Below, in pieces: positions 8,453 through 16,320 of a DNA stretch of 64,000 nt. Origin of the DNA: Palsa-504 sp963789225 (lineage in GTDB: Bacteria; Actinomycetota; Actinomycetes; Streptosporangiales; Streptosporangiaceae); assembly GCA_963789225.1 (NCBI GenBank), contig CAWBKD010000046.1, positions 62,001 to 126,000 of the forward strand, read 5' to 3'. The first letter of the stretch is position 1, and each line of letters starts with the position of its first letter. The translations under genes and the position numbers were made by a program. The notes below the pieces were generated by a model. The model was given only the letters and a program-made list of their open reading frames with translations, searched no databases and had not been told where the DNA came from.

Positions 8453-10066
8453 TCACCGGCCCACGAGCTGGGCGAGCTCTTCGATGATCAGCCGGCGGAT
8501 CTCTTCGCGCAGGGCCGCCGCCTCCGGTGAGAATTCAAATTTTCCCGAACGAGCGTTGGTGCCTGCCCCGCGGCCGTCATCACCGGTCCGCGGCTGGCCG
8601 TTCCGCTGGTTGGACGCCACCGGGTACGGGGGAACCGGTCCCGCGGGCGCCTGCCACGGGATCAGCCCGGTGAAGTCGCCGAACGGCTCCGCCCGGTCGT
8701 TGTTGTACGCGAGCCTCGTCCACTGGACCAGATGGCTGGGGTGCAGGTTCTCGGCCATCGAGGAGCGGCCGAAGAACCCGGTGCCGACCGTCATCGACGG
8801 CGCCAGGCCGGTCTCCAGACCCGAGCTGCCCAGGCTGTTGCCCACGTTGACCGCGACCCTGAGCACCTCGACCGCGGCGCCGTACTCCATGATCACGCGC
8901 GGGTCGCGGCTGTGGATGGCGGCCGAGTGGCCGCGGCCCGACAGCCGCAGCACGGCCCGGGCCGCGTCGATACCACGGCGTGCGGACGGCACCCGGACCA
9001 GGCCGAGCACCGGGCAGAGCTTCTCGTGGGCCAGCGGCTCTTCCGGTACGACCAGGTCGAACGGCACGAGGAGCACCCGCGTGGTGGCGGGTACCTTGAC
9101 GCCCGCCTGCGCCGCGATCCAGGTCGCGTCCTTGCCGACGAACCGGATGTCGAACCGGCCGCCAGGGAACAGCAGCGCGGAGACCTTATCCCGCTCGACG
9201 GGCTCGAGCAGGTACGCTCCGGCGCGCCGAAGCTGCCGCACCAGCGCGGTGGCGACCTGCTCCTGGACGATCAGCACCGACTCGTTGGTGCACAGGATGG
9301 AGTTGTCGAAGCTCTTGCTGTCCACGATCCGCTCCGCCGCCTTGGGCAGGTCGGCCGTGGCGTCCACCAGCACGGGCACGTTGCCGGGCCCGACGCCGAT
9401 GGCCGGGTTGCCCGAGCTGTAGGCGGCGCGCACGACGGGCACGCCGCCGGTGGCGACGATCACGCTGGTGCGCTCGTCGGTCATCAGGGCGTCGATCAGC
9501 GGCACGGACGGCTCGTCGACGACCTGGATGACGCCGTCGGGTGCGCCCGCCCGGACCGCCGCCGCGGCCATGGTCCTGGCGGCGTCGGCGCAGCATTGTT
9601 TGGCCAGCGGGTGCGGGCTCAGCACGACCACGTTCCTGGTCATCAGCGCGAGCAGCGCCTTGAAGAACACGGTGGCGACCGGGTTGGTGGACGGGGTGAG
9701 CGCCAGCACGACGCCGGCCGGGCGCGGTATCTCGACGATCTTGGCCTCGGGGTCCAGTCGCGGCGTCACGTAGTCGTGGCCCGCGTAATGCTCCGCGATC
9801 CCGGTGCTGCACGCGACGTTCTTGAGCACCTTGTGCTCGACGACCCCGAACCCGGTCTCCCGCACCGCCCACTCGGCGTACTCGCGCGCCTTGGCCGCGC
9901 CCGCCTCGGCGGCGGCGCGGACGATCGCGTCGACCGAGCCCTTGTCGTACCGGGCGAACGCGCGCGCGGCCCACTCGGCGCGCTGCAGCATGGCCCGGGC
10001 GCGCGGCACGCCCGCCGGGTCGGTGAGCAGCTCCGATACGGCAATCGGCGCGCCTACCTCGGTCAC
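8453..10066 (-). CDS. CoA-acylating aldehyde dehydrogenase (PduP/EutE type) with C-terminal encapsulation peptide
   Basis: 537 residues. Oxidises the volatile aldehyde (probably propionaldehyde) to acyl-CoA with NAD+. Seen: TPSTNPVATVFFKALLALMT, VATGGVPVVRAAYSSGNPAI, GPGNVPVLVDATAD and the catalytic Cys in NSILCTNES, all typical of the AdhE/EutE/PduP clade. A linker near residue 490-510 (NQRNGQPRTGDDGRGAG) leads to a terminal helix EFSPEAAALREEIRRLIIEE that matches the hydrophobic-acidic pattern of encapsulation peptides; PduP carries its peptide at the N-terminus instead. GTG at 10066 with GGGAGGT upstream. First shell-block gene after the aminotransferase. Confidence 0.92.
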   Translation of the reverse strand: MTEVGAPIAVSELLTDPAGVPRARAMLQRAEWAARAFARYDKGSVDAIVRAAAEAGAAKAREYAEWAVRETGFGVVEHKVLKNVACSTGIAEHYAGHDYVTPRLDPEAKIVEIPRPAGVVLALTPSTNPVATVFFKALLALMTRNVVVLSPHPLAKQCCADAARTMAAAAVRAGAPDGVIQVVDEPSVPLIDALMTDERTSVIVATGGVPVVRAAYSSGNPAIGVGPGNVPVLVDATADLPKAAERIVDSKSFDNSILCTNESVLIVQEQVATALVRQLRRAGAYLLEPVERDKVSALLFPGGRFDIRFVGKDATWIAAQAGVKVPATTRVLLVPFDLVVPEEPLAHEKLCPVLGLVRVPSARRGIDAARAVLRLSGRGHSAAIHSRDPRVIMEYGAAVEVLRVAVNVGNSLGSSGLETGLAPSMTVGTGFFGRSSMAENLHPSHLVQWTRLAYNNDRAEPFGDFTGLIPWQAPAGPVPPYPVASNQRNGQPRTGDDGRGAGTNARSGKFEFSPEAAALREEIRRLIIEELAQLVGR

Positions 10067-10115
10067 CCGGACCTCCCGGTCACATGCACCACCGCTCGTT
10101 CGGCGTAAAGGTTTG

Positions 10116-11390
10116 TCATCGCCGCTTCCCGCCTACGTCGTCGCGGGCCTTGCCGATGGCCACCTCGGTCCGTTCCAGCAGTTCCTCGCAGAGCGCCGGG
10201 GTGAGCAGGATGCCCGGCTTGTACTGCAGGACGCTGGGGTCGAGGGTGGAGAAGATCGCCCAGACCCCGTTCTCGTACAGCCGCTTCATGACGAACTTGG
10301 CGCCCTGCGGGTGGCCGAACTCCAGCCCCATGACCAGCCCGTCCTGGCGGATGCCGGTGAACCAGTCCGGGTACTGCGCCTGGATCCGCCCCAGCCCGGT
10401 GGTAAATACGTCGGAGATGTAGTGCACCATCGACCTGACCTCGGGCCGGCAGGTGATCTCCAGGGTCTTGAGGGCGGCCACGCAGCCGAGTTCGGCGCCG
10501 CCGAAGGTCGACATGTGCGCGAAGCCGTCCTCGCTCAGCCAGGCCGAGGCGCTCTCGCTCCCCAGCACCACGCTGACCGGGTACATGCCGCCGGAGATGC
10601 CCTTGCCGGAGACCAGCAGGTCAGGCACGACGCCGTGCTTGCTGATCGCCCACAGCTCGCCGGTGCGCATCAGCCCGGTCTGCACCTCGTCGGCGATGTA
10701 CAGCGCGCCGTAGCGCTCGCAGAGGCGCTTGACCCCGGGCAGGTAGCCGGGCGCGGGCAGCGGGAAGCCGTAGGTGGCCGGGATGGTCTCCATGATCACC
10801 GCGGCGACGTCGCGGCCCTTCAGCGCCGCCTCCATCGCGTCCAGGTCGTTGAACGGCACGTGGGTGAACTCATCGGGGCGGTCCGCGAGGAACAAGGTGG
10901 CGAACCGCTCGTCACCGGTCGCCACGGCCAGCCCGGTGTGGCCGTGATAGGCCTTGGCCACCGAGACGATGCCGCGCTTTTTGGTCGCGTGCCGCGCGCT
11001 CTTCAGCGCGATGTCGATGGCCTCGCCGCCGCCGCTGCCGTACATCACCTTGGTGATGCCCTCGGGAGCCGTGCCGACCAGGGCCTCGGCCAGCGCCGTT
11101 CGGGCCAGCGACGGGAAGTGGTGGTTGCCGATGTCGAAGCGCTGCATGGCCGCGGTGACCGCCGCGACCACCTCGGGGTTGCGATGGCCCAGGTTGTAGG
11201 TACCGCCGTTGAGGTGGACGTCGATGAGGCGCTTGCCCTCGACGTCGTAGATGAAGTAGCCCTCCCGCCGGTCGATGACGAGCGGGACGCCGGAGTCGAT
11301 CCAGAACTGGGTCTTGTCCGGGTTCCAGAATTGCTTCGACTTCGCCAGCATGTCCTGCTTGGAGGCGAAGGCGATCAGCTCCTCAGCCAC
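10116..11390 (-). CDS. Class III PLP aminotransferase-fold enzyme, probable amino-alcohol-phosphate phospholyase
   Basis: About 424 residues, fold-type I class III family. Seen: YGSGGGEAIDIALKSARHAT (PLP phosphate loop), YHGHTGLAVATGDERF, IADEVQTGLMRTG (Asp for the pyridine ring) and the Schiff-base Lys in LLVSGKGISGGMYP. In RMM loci this family splits phosphorylated amino alcohols to an aldehyde, ammonia and phosphate rather than transaminating, which fits the APH-type kinase in the operon. Start: GTG at 11390 has GGAGG five bases upstream; ATG at 11420 lies only about 14 bases from the predicted transcription start and has a poor ribosome site. Confidence 0.87.
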   Translation of the reverse strand: MAEELIAFASKQDMLAKSKQFWNPDKTQFWIDSGVPLVIDRREGYFIYDVEGKRLIDVHLNGGTYNLGHRNPEVVAAVTAAMQRFDIGNHHFPSLARTALAEALVGTAPEGITKVMYGSGGGEAIDIALKSARHATKKRGIVSVAKAYHGHTGLAVATGDERFATLFLADRPDEFTHVPFNDLDAMEAALKGRDVAAVIMETIPATYGFPLPAPGYLPGVKRLCERYGALYIADEVQTGLMRTGELWAISKHGVVPDLLVSGKGISGGMYPVSVVLGSESASAWLSEDGFAHMSTFGGAELGCVAALKTLEITCRPEVRSMVHYISDVFTTGLGRIQAQYPDWFTGIRQDGLVMGLEFGHPQGAKFVMKRLYENGVWAIFSTLDPSVLQYKPGILLTPALCEELLERTEVAIGKARDDVGGKRR

Positions 11391-11440
11391 GGTCACCTCC
11401 AGCAGTCGCCGGAACCACATGCCTCGTTCGGCTAAACCAA

Positions 11441-11470
11441 ATCAGAGCCTAACGGACCGATTGCTGTCAA
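11441..11470 (-). promoter_or_regulatory. Probable sigma-70-type promoter of the microcompartment operon
   Basis: Reading the minus strand, TTGACA (11470-11465) is followed after 18 bases by TCTGAT (11446-11441), four of six matches to TATAAT. Transcription would start near 11434, giving a leader of roughly 44 bases to the GTG at 11390. It is the only good hexamer pair in the divergent gap between the operon and the permease, so the GntR operator is likely here. A weak inverted repeat (ATCAGAGC / GCTCAGAT) spans the region but is not convincing. Confidence 0.6.
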
Positions 11471-11565
11471 GCGGTTGTGTTTCGCTCAGATTAACTCAAC
11501 CAGAACTCTTGATCATGAATCGACCGGCCTGTTACGCTCCCGGCAAATGCGCCGGAGGTGTACCC

Positions 11566-13110
11566 ATGGCCCAGCCCCAGGTCCCCGAAGTCCCCCGCGT
11601 GGTGAATGCAACAGGCGCGGCTGAAGACTACGACGTCTCGCAGCGCGATGATGTATCCAAGCTCCGCAGGCACGCCGTAGGCCTCGGCGGCGTCCTGTTC
11701 CTGACCTTGACCGGTTCGGCCCCGATCTCGGCGATGCTGTTCAACGTCCCGATCATGGTCGGCTACGGGCAGGGCGTCGGAGCGCCAGCCGCGTTCCTGT
11801 TCGCCGCGATCGTGCTCGTCGTGTTCGCCGTCGGGTACGTGGCAATGGCACGGAAGAAGACCACAGCCGGGGGTTTCTACTCCTACATCAGCCACGGGCT
11901 CGGACGCGAGCTGGGCATCGGTACCGGCTACGGCGCCGTGGTCGCCTACTCGGTGTTCGAGGCGTCACTGGCGGGTGGCTTCGCCTACTTCCTCAGCCTG
12001 AAGCTGAACGCGTACGGCGTCAGCATCAGCTGGCCGTGGCTCGCGCTCGGGATGGTGGCGATCATCGCCATCCTCGCCTACTTCGACATCAGGATCTCCT
12101 CCATGGTCCTGGCGGCCGGCCTGATCAGCGAGATCGTGATCCTGCTCATCTTCGACGGGTACCTGTTCAGCCGCGGACACTTCAGCGGCAGCTCGCTCAA
12201 CATCGTGAACGCGTTCAAGGGCTTCCCCGCCCAGGGCAAGCTCGCCGCGGGCGCCGTCGGCATCGGCCTGTTCTTCGCCTTCTGGTCCTGGGTGGGCTTC
12301 GAGATGGCGCCGAACTACGGCGAGGAGTCAAAAGACCCGAAGCGGATCGTCCCTCGCGCCCTGTACATCTCGGTGATCGGGCTCGGCATCTTCTACACGA
12401 TGACGGCCTGGGCCTCGCTCGGCGGCTACACGAGCACGCATGCCGCCATCGCGGCGTCGCAGAACAACGCGGCCAACTACTTCCTCACCCCGGCGACCCA
12501 GTACGCCGGGAAGTGGGTGGCCTCGGTGATGAGCTACCTGATCATCACCGGCTCGTTCGCCTGCGGCATGGCCTTCCACAACACCACCGCGCGGTACATG
12601 TACTCCCTCGGCCGCGAGGGCCTGGCCCCGAAGGCGCTCGGCAAGACCCACCACCGGTGGAAGAGCCCGCACATCGCGTCGCTCACCCAGACGGTCATCG
12701 CCGCCATCATCATCGGCCTGTTCGCCCTGTTCACCGGCACGAACGACCCGACCTCCCAGGCCTACCTGCAGCTGTACGGCCTGATGGCGGTCATGGGCGT
12801 GATCATCATCTTGTCGGTACAGGCGCTGGTCTCGCTGAGCATCCTGGTCTACTACGAGCGCTACCACCGCGACGAGGTGAACTGGTGGAAGACCAGGCTG
12901 GCCCCGCTGATCTCGTTCTTCACCCAGGCCTACGTGGTGTACCTGCTGTTCACGAACATCACGTTCCTCGGCGGCGGTTACAACTACGCGAACTGGCTAG
13001 GCCCGATCGACGGCGTGGTCGTCGTCCTCGGCGTCGGCGCGGCCTTCTACTACAAGAAGTACAAGCCGTCCAGGTTCGAGACAGCCCGGCTGATCAACGA
13101 AGGCCTCTGA
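11566..13110 (+). CDS. APC-superfamily permease, probable amine/amino-alcohol importer
   Basis: 514-residue integral membrane protein with about 12 hydrophobic spans. Seen: LGGVLFLTLTGSAPISAMLF in TM1, FWSWVGFEMAPNYGEESKDP (the conserved F-x-G-F-E-x-x-x-x-x-x-E-E-x-x-x-P segment) and MAFHNTTARYMYSLGREGLA (the N-x-x-x-R-x-x-x-x-x-x-R-E-G-x-x-P motif). ATG at 11566 with CCGGAGG seven bases upstream. Divergent from the microcompartment operon and separated by one short promoter region, so it is probably co-regulated and brings in the amino-alcohol substrate. Family certain; substrate is inference. Confidence 0.9.
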   Translation: MAQPQVPEVPRVVNATGAAEDYDVSQRDDVSKLRRHAVGLGGVLFLTLTGSAPISAMLFNVPIMVGYGQGVGAPAAFLFAAIVLVVFAVGYVAMARKKTTAGGFYSYISHGLGRELGIGTGYGAVVAYSVFEASLAGGFAYFLSLKLNAYGVSISWPWLALGMVAIIAILAYFDIRISSMVLAAGLISEIVILLIFDGYLFSRGHFSGSSLNIVNAFKGFPAQGKLAAGAVGIGLFFAFWSWVGFEMAPNYGEESKDPKRIVPRALYISVIGLGIFYTMTAWASLGGYTSTHAAIAASQNNAANYFLTPATQYAGKWVASVMSYLIITGSFACGMAFHNTTARYMYSLGREGLAPKALGKTHHRWKSPHIASLTQTVIAAIIIGLFALFTGTNDPTSQAYLQLYGLMAVMGVIIILSVQALVSLSILVYYERYHRDEVNWWKTRLAPLISFFTQAYVVYLLFTNITFLGGGYNYANWLGPIDGVVVVLGVGAAFYYKKYKPSRFETARLINEGL

Positions 13111-13119
13111 CCTTGTTTG

Positions 13120-13146
13120 GCCCCGGGCTCTACCAGGTCCCGGGGC
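13120..13146 (+). terminator. Hairpin after the permease
   Basis: Perfect 8-bp stem GCCCCGGG / CCCGGGGC with an 11-base loop, starting 10 bases after the permease stop. There is no T-run, as is common in high-GC actinobacteria. It also lies at the 3' end of the converging remnant and dehydratase, so it could stop both transcripts. Confidence 0.5.
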
Positions 13147-13155
13147 TCAGGGGTC

Positions 13156-13408
13156 CTAGTCGGCGGCGCGGGTGAGCCGGATGACCGGGATCGCGCGGTC
13201 GGTCTTCCGCTCATAGCCGTTGTAGCGGGGCTGACTCTGGGTGATCCGCTGCCACGCCTGCGCGCGCTCGTCCCCGTCGAGCTGCGTCGGGGTCACCTTT
13301 ACCTGCTTCCCGCCGAACTCGATCCAAACCTGGTCCGGGTGCGCGGCGATGTTGTGGTACCAGGCCGGGTTATGCGCCGCTCCCCGCCGGACCCGGCAGA
13401 ATCGGGGT
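13156..13408 (-). pseudogene. C-terminal remnant of an F420/deazaflavin-dependent nitroreductase family protein
   Basis: The minus strand encodes GAAHNPAWYHNIAAHPDQVW, then FGGKQVKVTPTQLDGDERAQ, ending in TDRAIPVIRLTRAAD and TAG at 13158-13156. The N-P-A-W-Y-H-N block and the R-T-D-R-x-I-P-V-x-x-L end are diagnostic of the Ddn-like deazaflavin-dependent nitroreductases, which are about 140-150 residues. Only about 80 residues remain, with no start codon before the upstream TGA. The missing N-terminal half would lie where the threonine-dehydratase gene now ends, so a recombination or deletion removed it. No function expected. Confidence 0.75.
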
Positions 13409-13416
13409 GGTGGCCG

Positions 13417-14391
13417 TCAGGACGATCCGGCAGGCCACAGTCCGGCGAGTTGGGCCGGGCTGATGTTGCCGCCGCTGCAGACGATCGCCACCTTACGGTC
13501 CGCGAATCGCCCTGGTGCGGCTAGCACCGCCGCTAGGGCGGCCGCGCCGGCCGGCTCGACGAGGTTGCGTGTTTTCTCGATCATCAGCCGCGTCGCGGCC
13601 TTAAGCGCATCCTCGGAGACCAGCACGAAGTCATCGAGTGACTCCTGGAGGATCTGCTGCGGCAACTCGAACGCGGTCCGGGTGGCCAGTCCCTCCGCGA
13701 ACGTGCTATTGGCGTCTTCCACCAGCGCGCGAGCCCGCCAGGAGCGGTAGGCGGCCGGGGCCGCCTCGGACTGCACGCCGATCACCGCAATCGACGGGCG
13801 GATGGCCTTGGCCGCCACGCAGGTGCCCGCCGCCCCGCTCCCGCCGCCGACCGGGACCACGATCATCTCGACGTCCGGCTGGGTTTCGAGGATCTCGAGG
13901 GTGTAGGTGGCCACGCCCGCGACGAGCAGTGGCTCGTTCCCTGAGTGGATGTACCGGTAGCCATGCCCGGCCGCCAGCTGCTCGCAGTGCTCGCGCGCCT
14001 CATCGAAGTCACGTCCGAAGAAGACCACCTCGGCCCCCAGGGCCTGCATCGACTCGACCTTCACCGGATTGGCCCGCGCTGGCATGCAGATGACGGCCCG
14101 GACGCCGAACAGGTTCGCCGCGTACGCCACCGACTGGCCGTGATTGCCGGTCGAGGCGGCGATGACCCCGCGGCGCTGCTCGTCCGGGGTCAGCCGGCTG
14201 ACCAGGTTCACTCCGCCGCGGACCTTGAAGGCGCCCACCGGCTGATGGTTCTCGTGCTTAACCCAGACTTGCGCCCCGGTTAGCGCGTCCAGGGTGGGAT
14301 AGCGGTACAGCGAGGTCGGCTGCAGGTAGGGCGCGATGCGCTGCCGCGCCGCGAGCACATCAGCCAGGTCCGGCACCGGTGAGGCGGTCAT
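13417..14391 (-). CDS. Threonine/serine dehydratase-like PLP enzyme
   Basis: 324 residues, PLP fold type II. Seen: the Schiff-base Lys in ENHQPVGAFKVRGG, STGNHGQSVAYAA (the S/T-x-N-H-G cofactor loop), VPVGGGSGAAGT (phosphate-binding glycine loop) and IVCSGGNIS near the C-terminus. It lacks the regulatory ACT domain of biosynthetic IlvA, so it is the short catabolic type: threonine to 2-oxobutyrate, or a racemase/dehydratase of serine or 3-hydroxyaspartate. ATG at 14391. It stands alone, converging on the permease. Family confident, exact substrate not. Confidence 0.85.
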   Translation of the reverse strand: MTASPVPDLADVLAARQRIAPYLQPTSLYRYPTLDALTGAQVWVKHENHQPVGAFKVRGGVNLVSRLTPDEQRRGVIAASTGNHGQSVAYAANLFGVRAVICMPARANPVKVESMQALGAEVVFFGRDFDEAREHCEQLAAGHGYRYIHSGNEPLLVAGVATYTLEILETQPDVEMIVVPVGGGSGAAGTCVAAKAIRPSIAVIGVQSEAAPAAYRSWRARALVEDANSTFAEGLATRTAFELPQQILQESLDDFVLVSEDALKAATRLMIEKTRNLVEPAGAAALAAVLAAPGRFADRKVAIVCSGGNISPAQLAGLWPAGSS

Positions 14392-14557
14392 GCCACGTGT
14401 CTATCACGGCTTGCGGTCAACCAGATTTCTGCGCGGGCCGTCGGCTGTGACCGGGATAGTCCTCCCTGTCCGCTTCATGCTTCGGCCGAGAGCGGCTGGC
14501 TGTCTGCGCGTACCCCGCTCTCTGTGACGGCGGCCTGAGAAGGAAGGCGACCGCATT

Positions 14558-14752
14558 ATGAACGTCACGTCGGGCGAGGCGGGAAGAAAGTACGCCAGGG
14601 ATCAAGTGGCACGCCTCATCCGCCGCACTCCGAGGGATAAGGGCTACGAGCTGCCCATCACGCTGGTCCGGTACGACAACGGCCTCGTCCAGGTCGGCGA
14701 GCGGACCGCCGAAGCGTCCCAGCGCCCGATCTTCACTCGGCCGTCGTCATAG
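14558..14752 (+). CDS. Small hypothetical protein, partner of an inverted paralogue
   Basis: 64 residues, begins MNVTSGEAGRKYARDQVARL and contains LPITLVRYDNGLVQVGE. ATG at 14558 with AAGGAAGG upstream. The Y-D-N-G-L-V-Q-V-G block resembles Y-D-D-G-R-V-K-I-G in the protein read from the opposite strand at 14644-14859; the DNA there is an imperfect inverted repeat. No known domain recognised. Moderate doubt whether both strands are translated. Confidence 0.45.
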   Translation: MNVTSGEAGRKYARDQVARLIRRTPRDKGYELPITLVRYDNGLVQVGERTAEASQRPIFTRPSS

Positions 14753-14859
14753 ATGAACAGCTCAAGGCCGTCAGGCCAGACGTACTTGTCGTGTGCCCAC
14801 TTGTCGTTGCGGGACACATCAGGATGCCCGTGCCGTAGTCCGCTGGTCATCGCGGTCAT
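14644..14859 (-). CDS. Small hypothetical protein, overlapping the inverted paralogue
   Basis: 71 residues, contains NDKWAHDKYVWPDGLELFIY and YDDGRVKIGRWDA. ATG at 14859 has a full AGGAGGA ribosome site five bases upstream, so it is the better supported member of the pair. Its 3' half overlaps the gene at 14558-14752 tail to tail over about 110 bases. The two motif regions are related as an imperfect inverted repeat. Function unknown. Confidence 0.5.
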   Translation of the reverse strand: MTAMTSGLRHGHPDVSRNDKWAHDKYVWPDGLELFIYDDGRVKIGRWDASAVRSPTWTRPLSYRTSVMGSS

Positions 14860-15081
14860 TGCTTCCTCCTGATAACGGTCAAGCGTGGGCCATGATGCGC
14901 TTCATCGTTCCGTAGGGACTTTGCAGCCATCACCCGCGTCCGCTCCCACAGAGTGATACCGGGTCAAGCGTGCCACGCCACCGCGAGGCCGACAGTATGT
15001 CCGTATTATCCATGATGAGCCCTCAGAATCCGGTTCATCACCCGTTAGGCCGACTTTAGTTGAGGTCCAAGGTCGCGCAGG

Positions 15082-15408
15082 TCAGTGCGATGCGCTGGTC
15101 TCTATGGCGGCCCCGTTCATCGCGGCTACCTGGCCGTCCGGCCCTGTTTGCGCATCCTGCGGCTCCTGGGGCATGAACAACTCCACGGCCTCATGCCCGA
15201 GCAGGGCGCGGGCGTGACCAGCAAGGCGCTTGCGTGCGTGGGCAAGCTCCTTCACAGCGCGATCGTTCCCCGCGATCATCTCGGGTGTCCACCGCTCGCC
15301 CAGCGCCCACCGCCGAACGCGCTCCCAGCCGCTGTTGGCCGGCTGCCTGGTGGTGCTCGCGCCTCCCCGATCCAGGCCCCCGGTTCCCTGCGCCGGGGCC
15401 TGCCCGCC
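15082..15408 (-). pseudogene. Possible 5'-truncated hypothetical gene
   Basis: The minus strand is open from a TAG at 15411-15409 down to 15082 and reads GWERVRRWALGERWTPEMIA, then GNDRAVKELAHARKRLAGHA and LGHEAVELFMPQEPQ, which has the composition of a real charged, helical protein. There is no usable start before ATG at 15279, in the middle of the conserved-looking stretch. I do not recognise the family. Best read as a remnant, or as a 65-residue protein starting at 15279. Confidence 0.35.
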
Positions 15409-15425
15409 CTATGATTTGGAGCACC

Positions 15426-16088
15426 ATGAACTCCGGCCAGCACCTCACCAAGGCCGCAATTACGACCATCCTGGCGGTGTCGCTGCCCCTGCTGGCCGCC
15501 TGCGGCGGCAGCGGCCCGGCGCATAGCACCAGCTCGCCGGGACCGCCGTCCCCGGCGTCCATCGCCGCGAGGCTGGGCTGCCAGGTCAGCGGGCCTGATA
15601 GCGACGCTCAGGACGCCTACGACACCGTGGCCTACGATTCGCTCTCGGCTCAGGGGAATCCGTCCTCACTCTGCTCTCCCGGATCGGGCGACGCCGAGGA
15701 CGTCATCACCTTCGCGTCGCAGGCCAAAGAGACCGACTGGCTGCACCAGAACGACCTCGCCAACTCCGGGCCTCTCGCTAACGGGTTCGTCGGCCTGATC
15801 GTGGGCAACTTGTGGATCGTGACGAGCGGAAGCGGGATCGTCGGGCTGGCTGACCTTGAGAGCCCGGCTCGGCCCGATCGGCGGCCGGGAGAGCGAGTCG
15901 TTCTGAAGCGCTCACCGATCCCGAGCCACGTGGCCCGGCACACTTCTCACCGATCGCCAGCACATGCGCACCCTGGAAGAGGCACTCCCCAGAGGCCCCG
16001 CGAGCGTCCTGACCCCCACAACAGAGGCGCGCTAGGTCGCGTGCCTCCTGGCCTGCCCCCGGCCTGCCCCGATACCGTGCGCTCATGA
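15426..16088 (+). CDS. Putative lipoprotein, C-terminus possibly frameshifted
   Basis: 220 residues. The N-terminus has a lipoprotein signal: hydrophobic ITTILAVSLPLLAACGG with the lipobox L-L-A-A-C, then a Ser/Pro-rich linker. Residues about 50-145 look like a small exported domain (LGCQVSGPDSDAQDAYDTVA ... FVGLIVGNLWIVTSGSGIVG). After about residue 150 the sequence turns Arg/Pro-rich and unlike a folded domain, suggesting a lost stop or a frameshift. The stop overlaps the start of the GntR gene (ATGA). Similar short lipoproteins sit next to small GntR genes in actinomycete accessory regions. Confidence 0.5.
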   Translation: MNSGQHLTKAAITTILAVSLPLLAACGGSGPAHSTSSPGPPSPASIAARLGCQVSGPDSDAQDAYDTVAYDSLSAQGNPSSLCSPGSGDAEDVITFASQAKETDWLHQNDLANSGPLANGFVGLIVGNLWIVTSGSGIVGLADLESPARPDRRPGERVVLKRSPIPSHVARHTSHRSPAHAHPGRGTPQRPRERPDPHNRGALGRVPPGLPPACPDTVRS

Positions 16089-16315
16089 TCAGCAAGGATG
16101 ACCCCCGGCCTGCATACGTGCAGCTGGCGGCCATTCTCCGCGACCGGGTAGCTTCCGGGCAGATCACCGCCAGGCTGCCATCCGAGCGGGACCTTCAGCA
16201 GGAGTTCGGCACCGCACCCATGACGGCGCGCAAGGCCATCAGGCTGCTGGCGGATGAGGGACTGGTGGAGACGGTGCCGGGCCGGGGGACGTTCGTCCGG
16301 CAGGACAAGGACTGA
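16085..16315 (+). CDS. Single-domain GntR-type regulator (76 aa)
   Basis: Only the winged helix is present: RPAYVQLAAILRDRVASGQI, LPSERDLQQEFGTAPMTARK and LADEGLVETVPGRGTFVRQD. Normal GntR proteins add a ligand domain; this one stops right after the wing. Stand-alone GntR helices of this size are frequent in integrative and conjugative elements of actinomycetes, where they repress transfer genes. ATG at 16085. No transfer genes are in view, so this may be a leftover of such an element. Confidence 0.8.
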   Translation: MISKDDPRPAYVQLAAILRDRVASGQITARLPSERDLQQEFGTAPMTARKAIRLLADEGLVETVPGRGTFVRQDKD

Positions 16316-16320
16316 GCTAC

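Noticed and set aside
11420..11500. Inverted repeat ATCAGAGC / GCTCAGAT as the GntR operator
   Set aside because: One mismatch, 40-base spacing and no support from a known GntR half-site; too weak to call.
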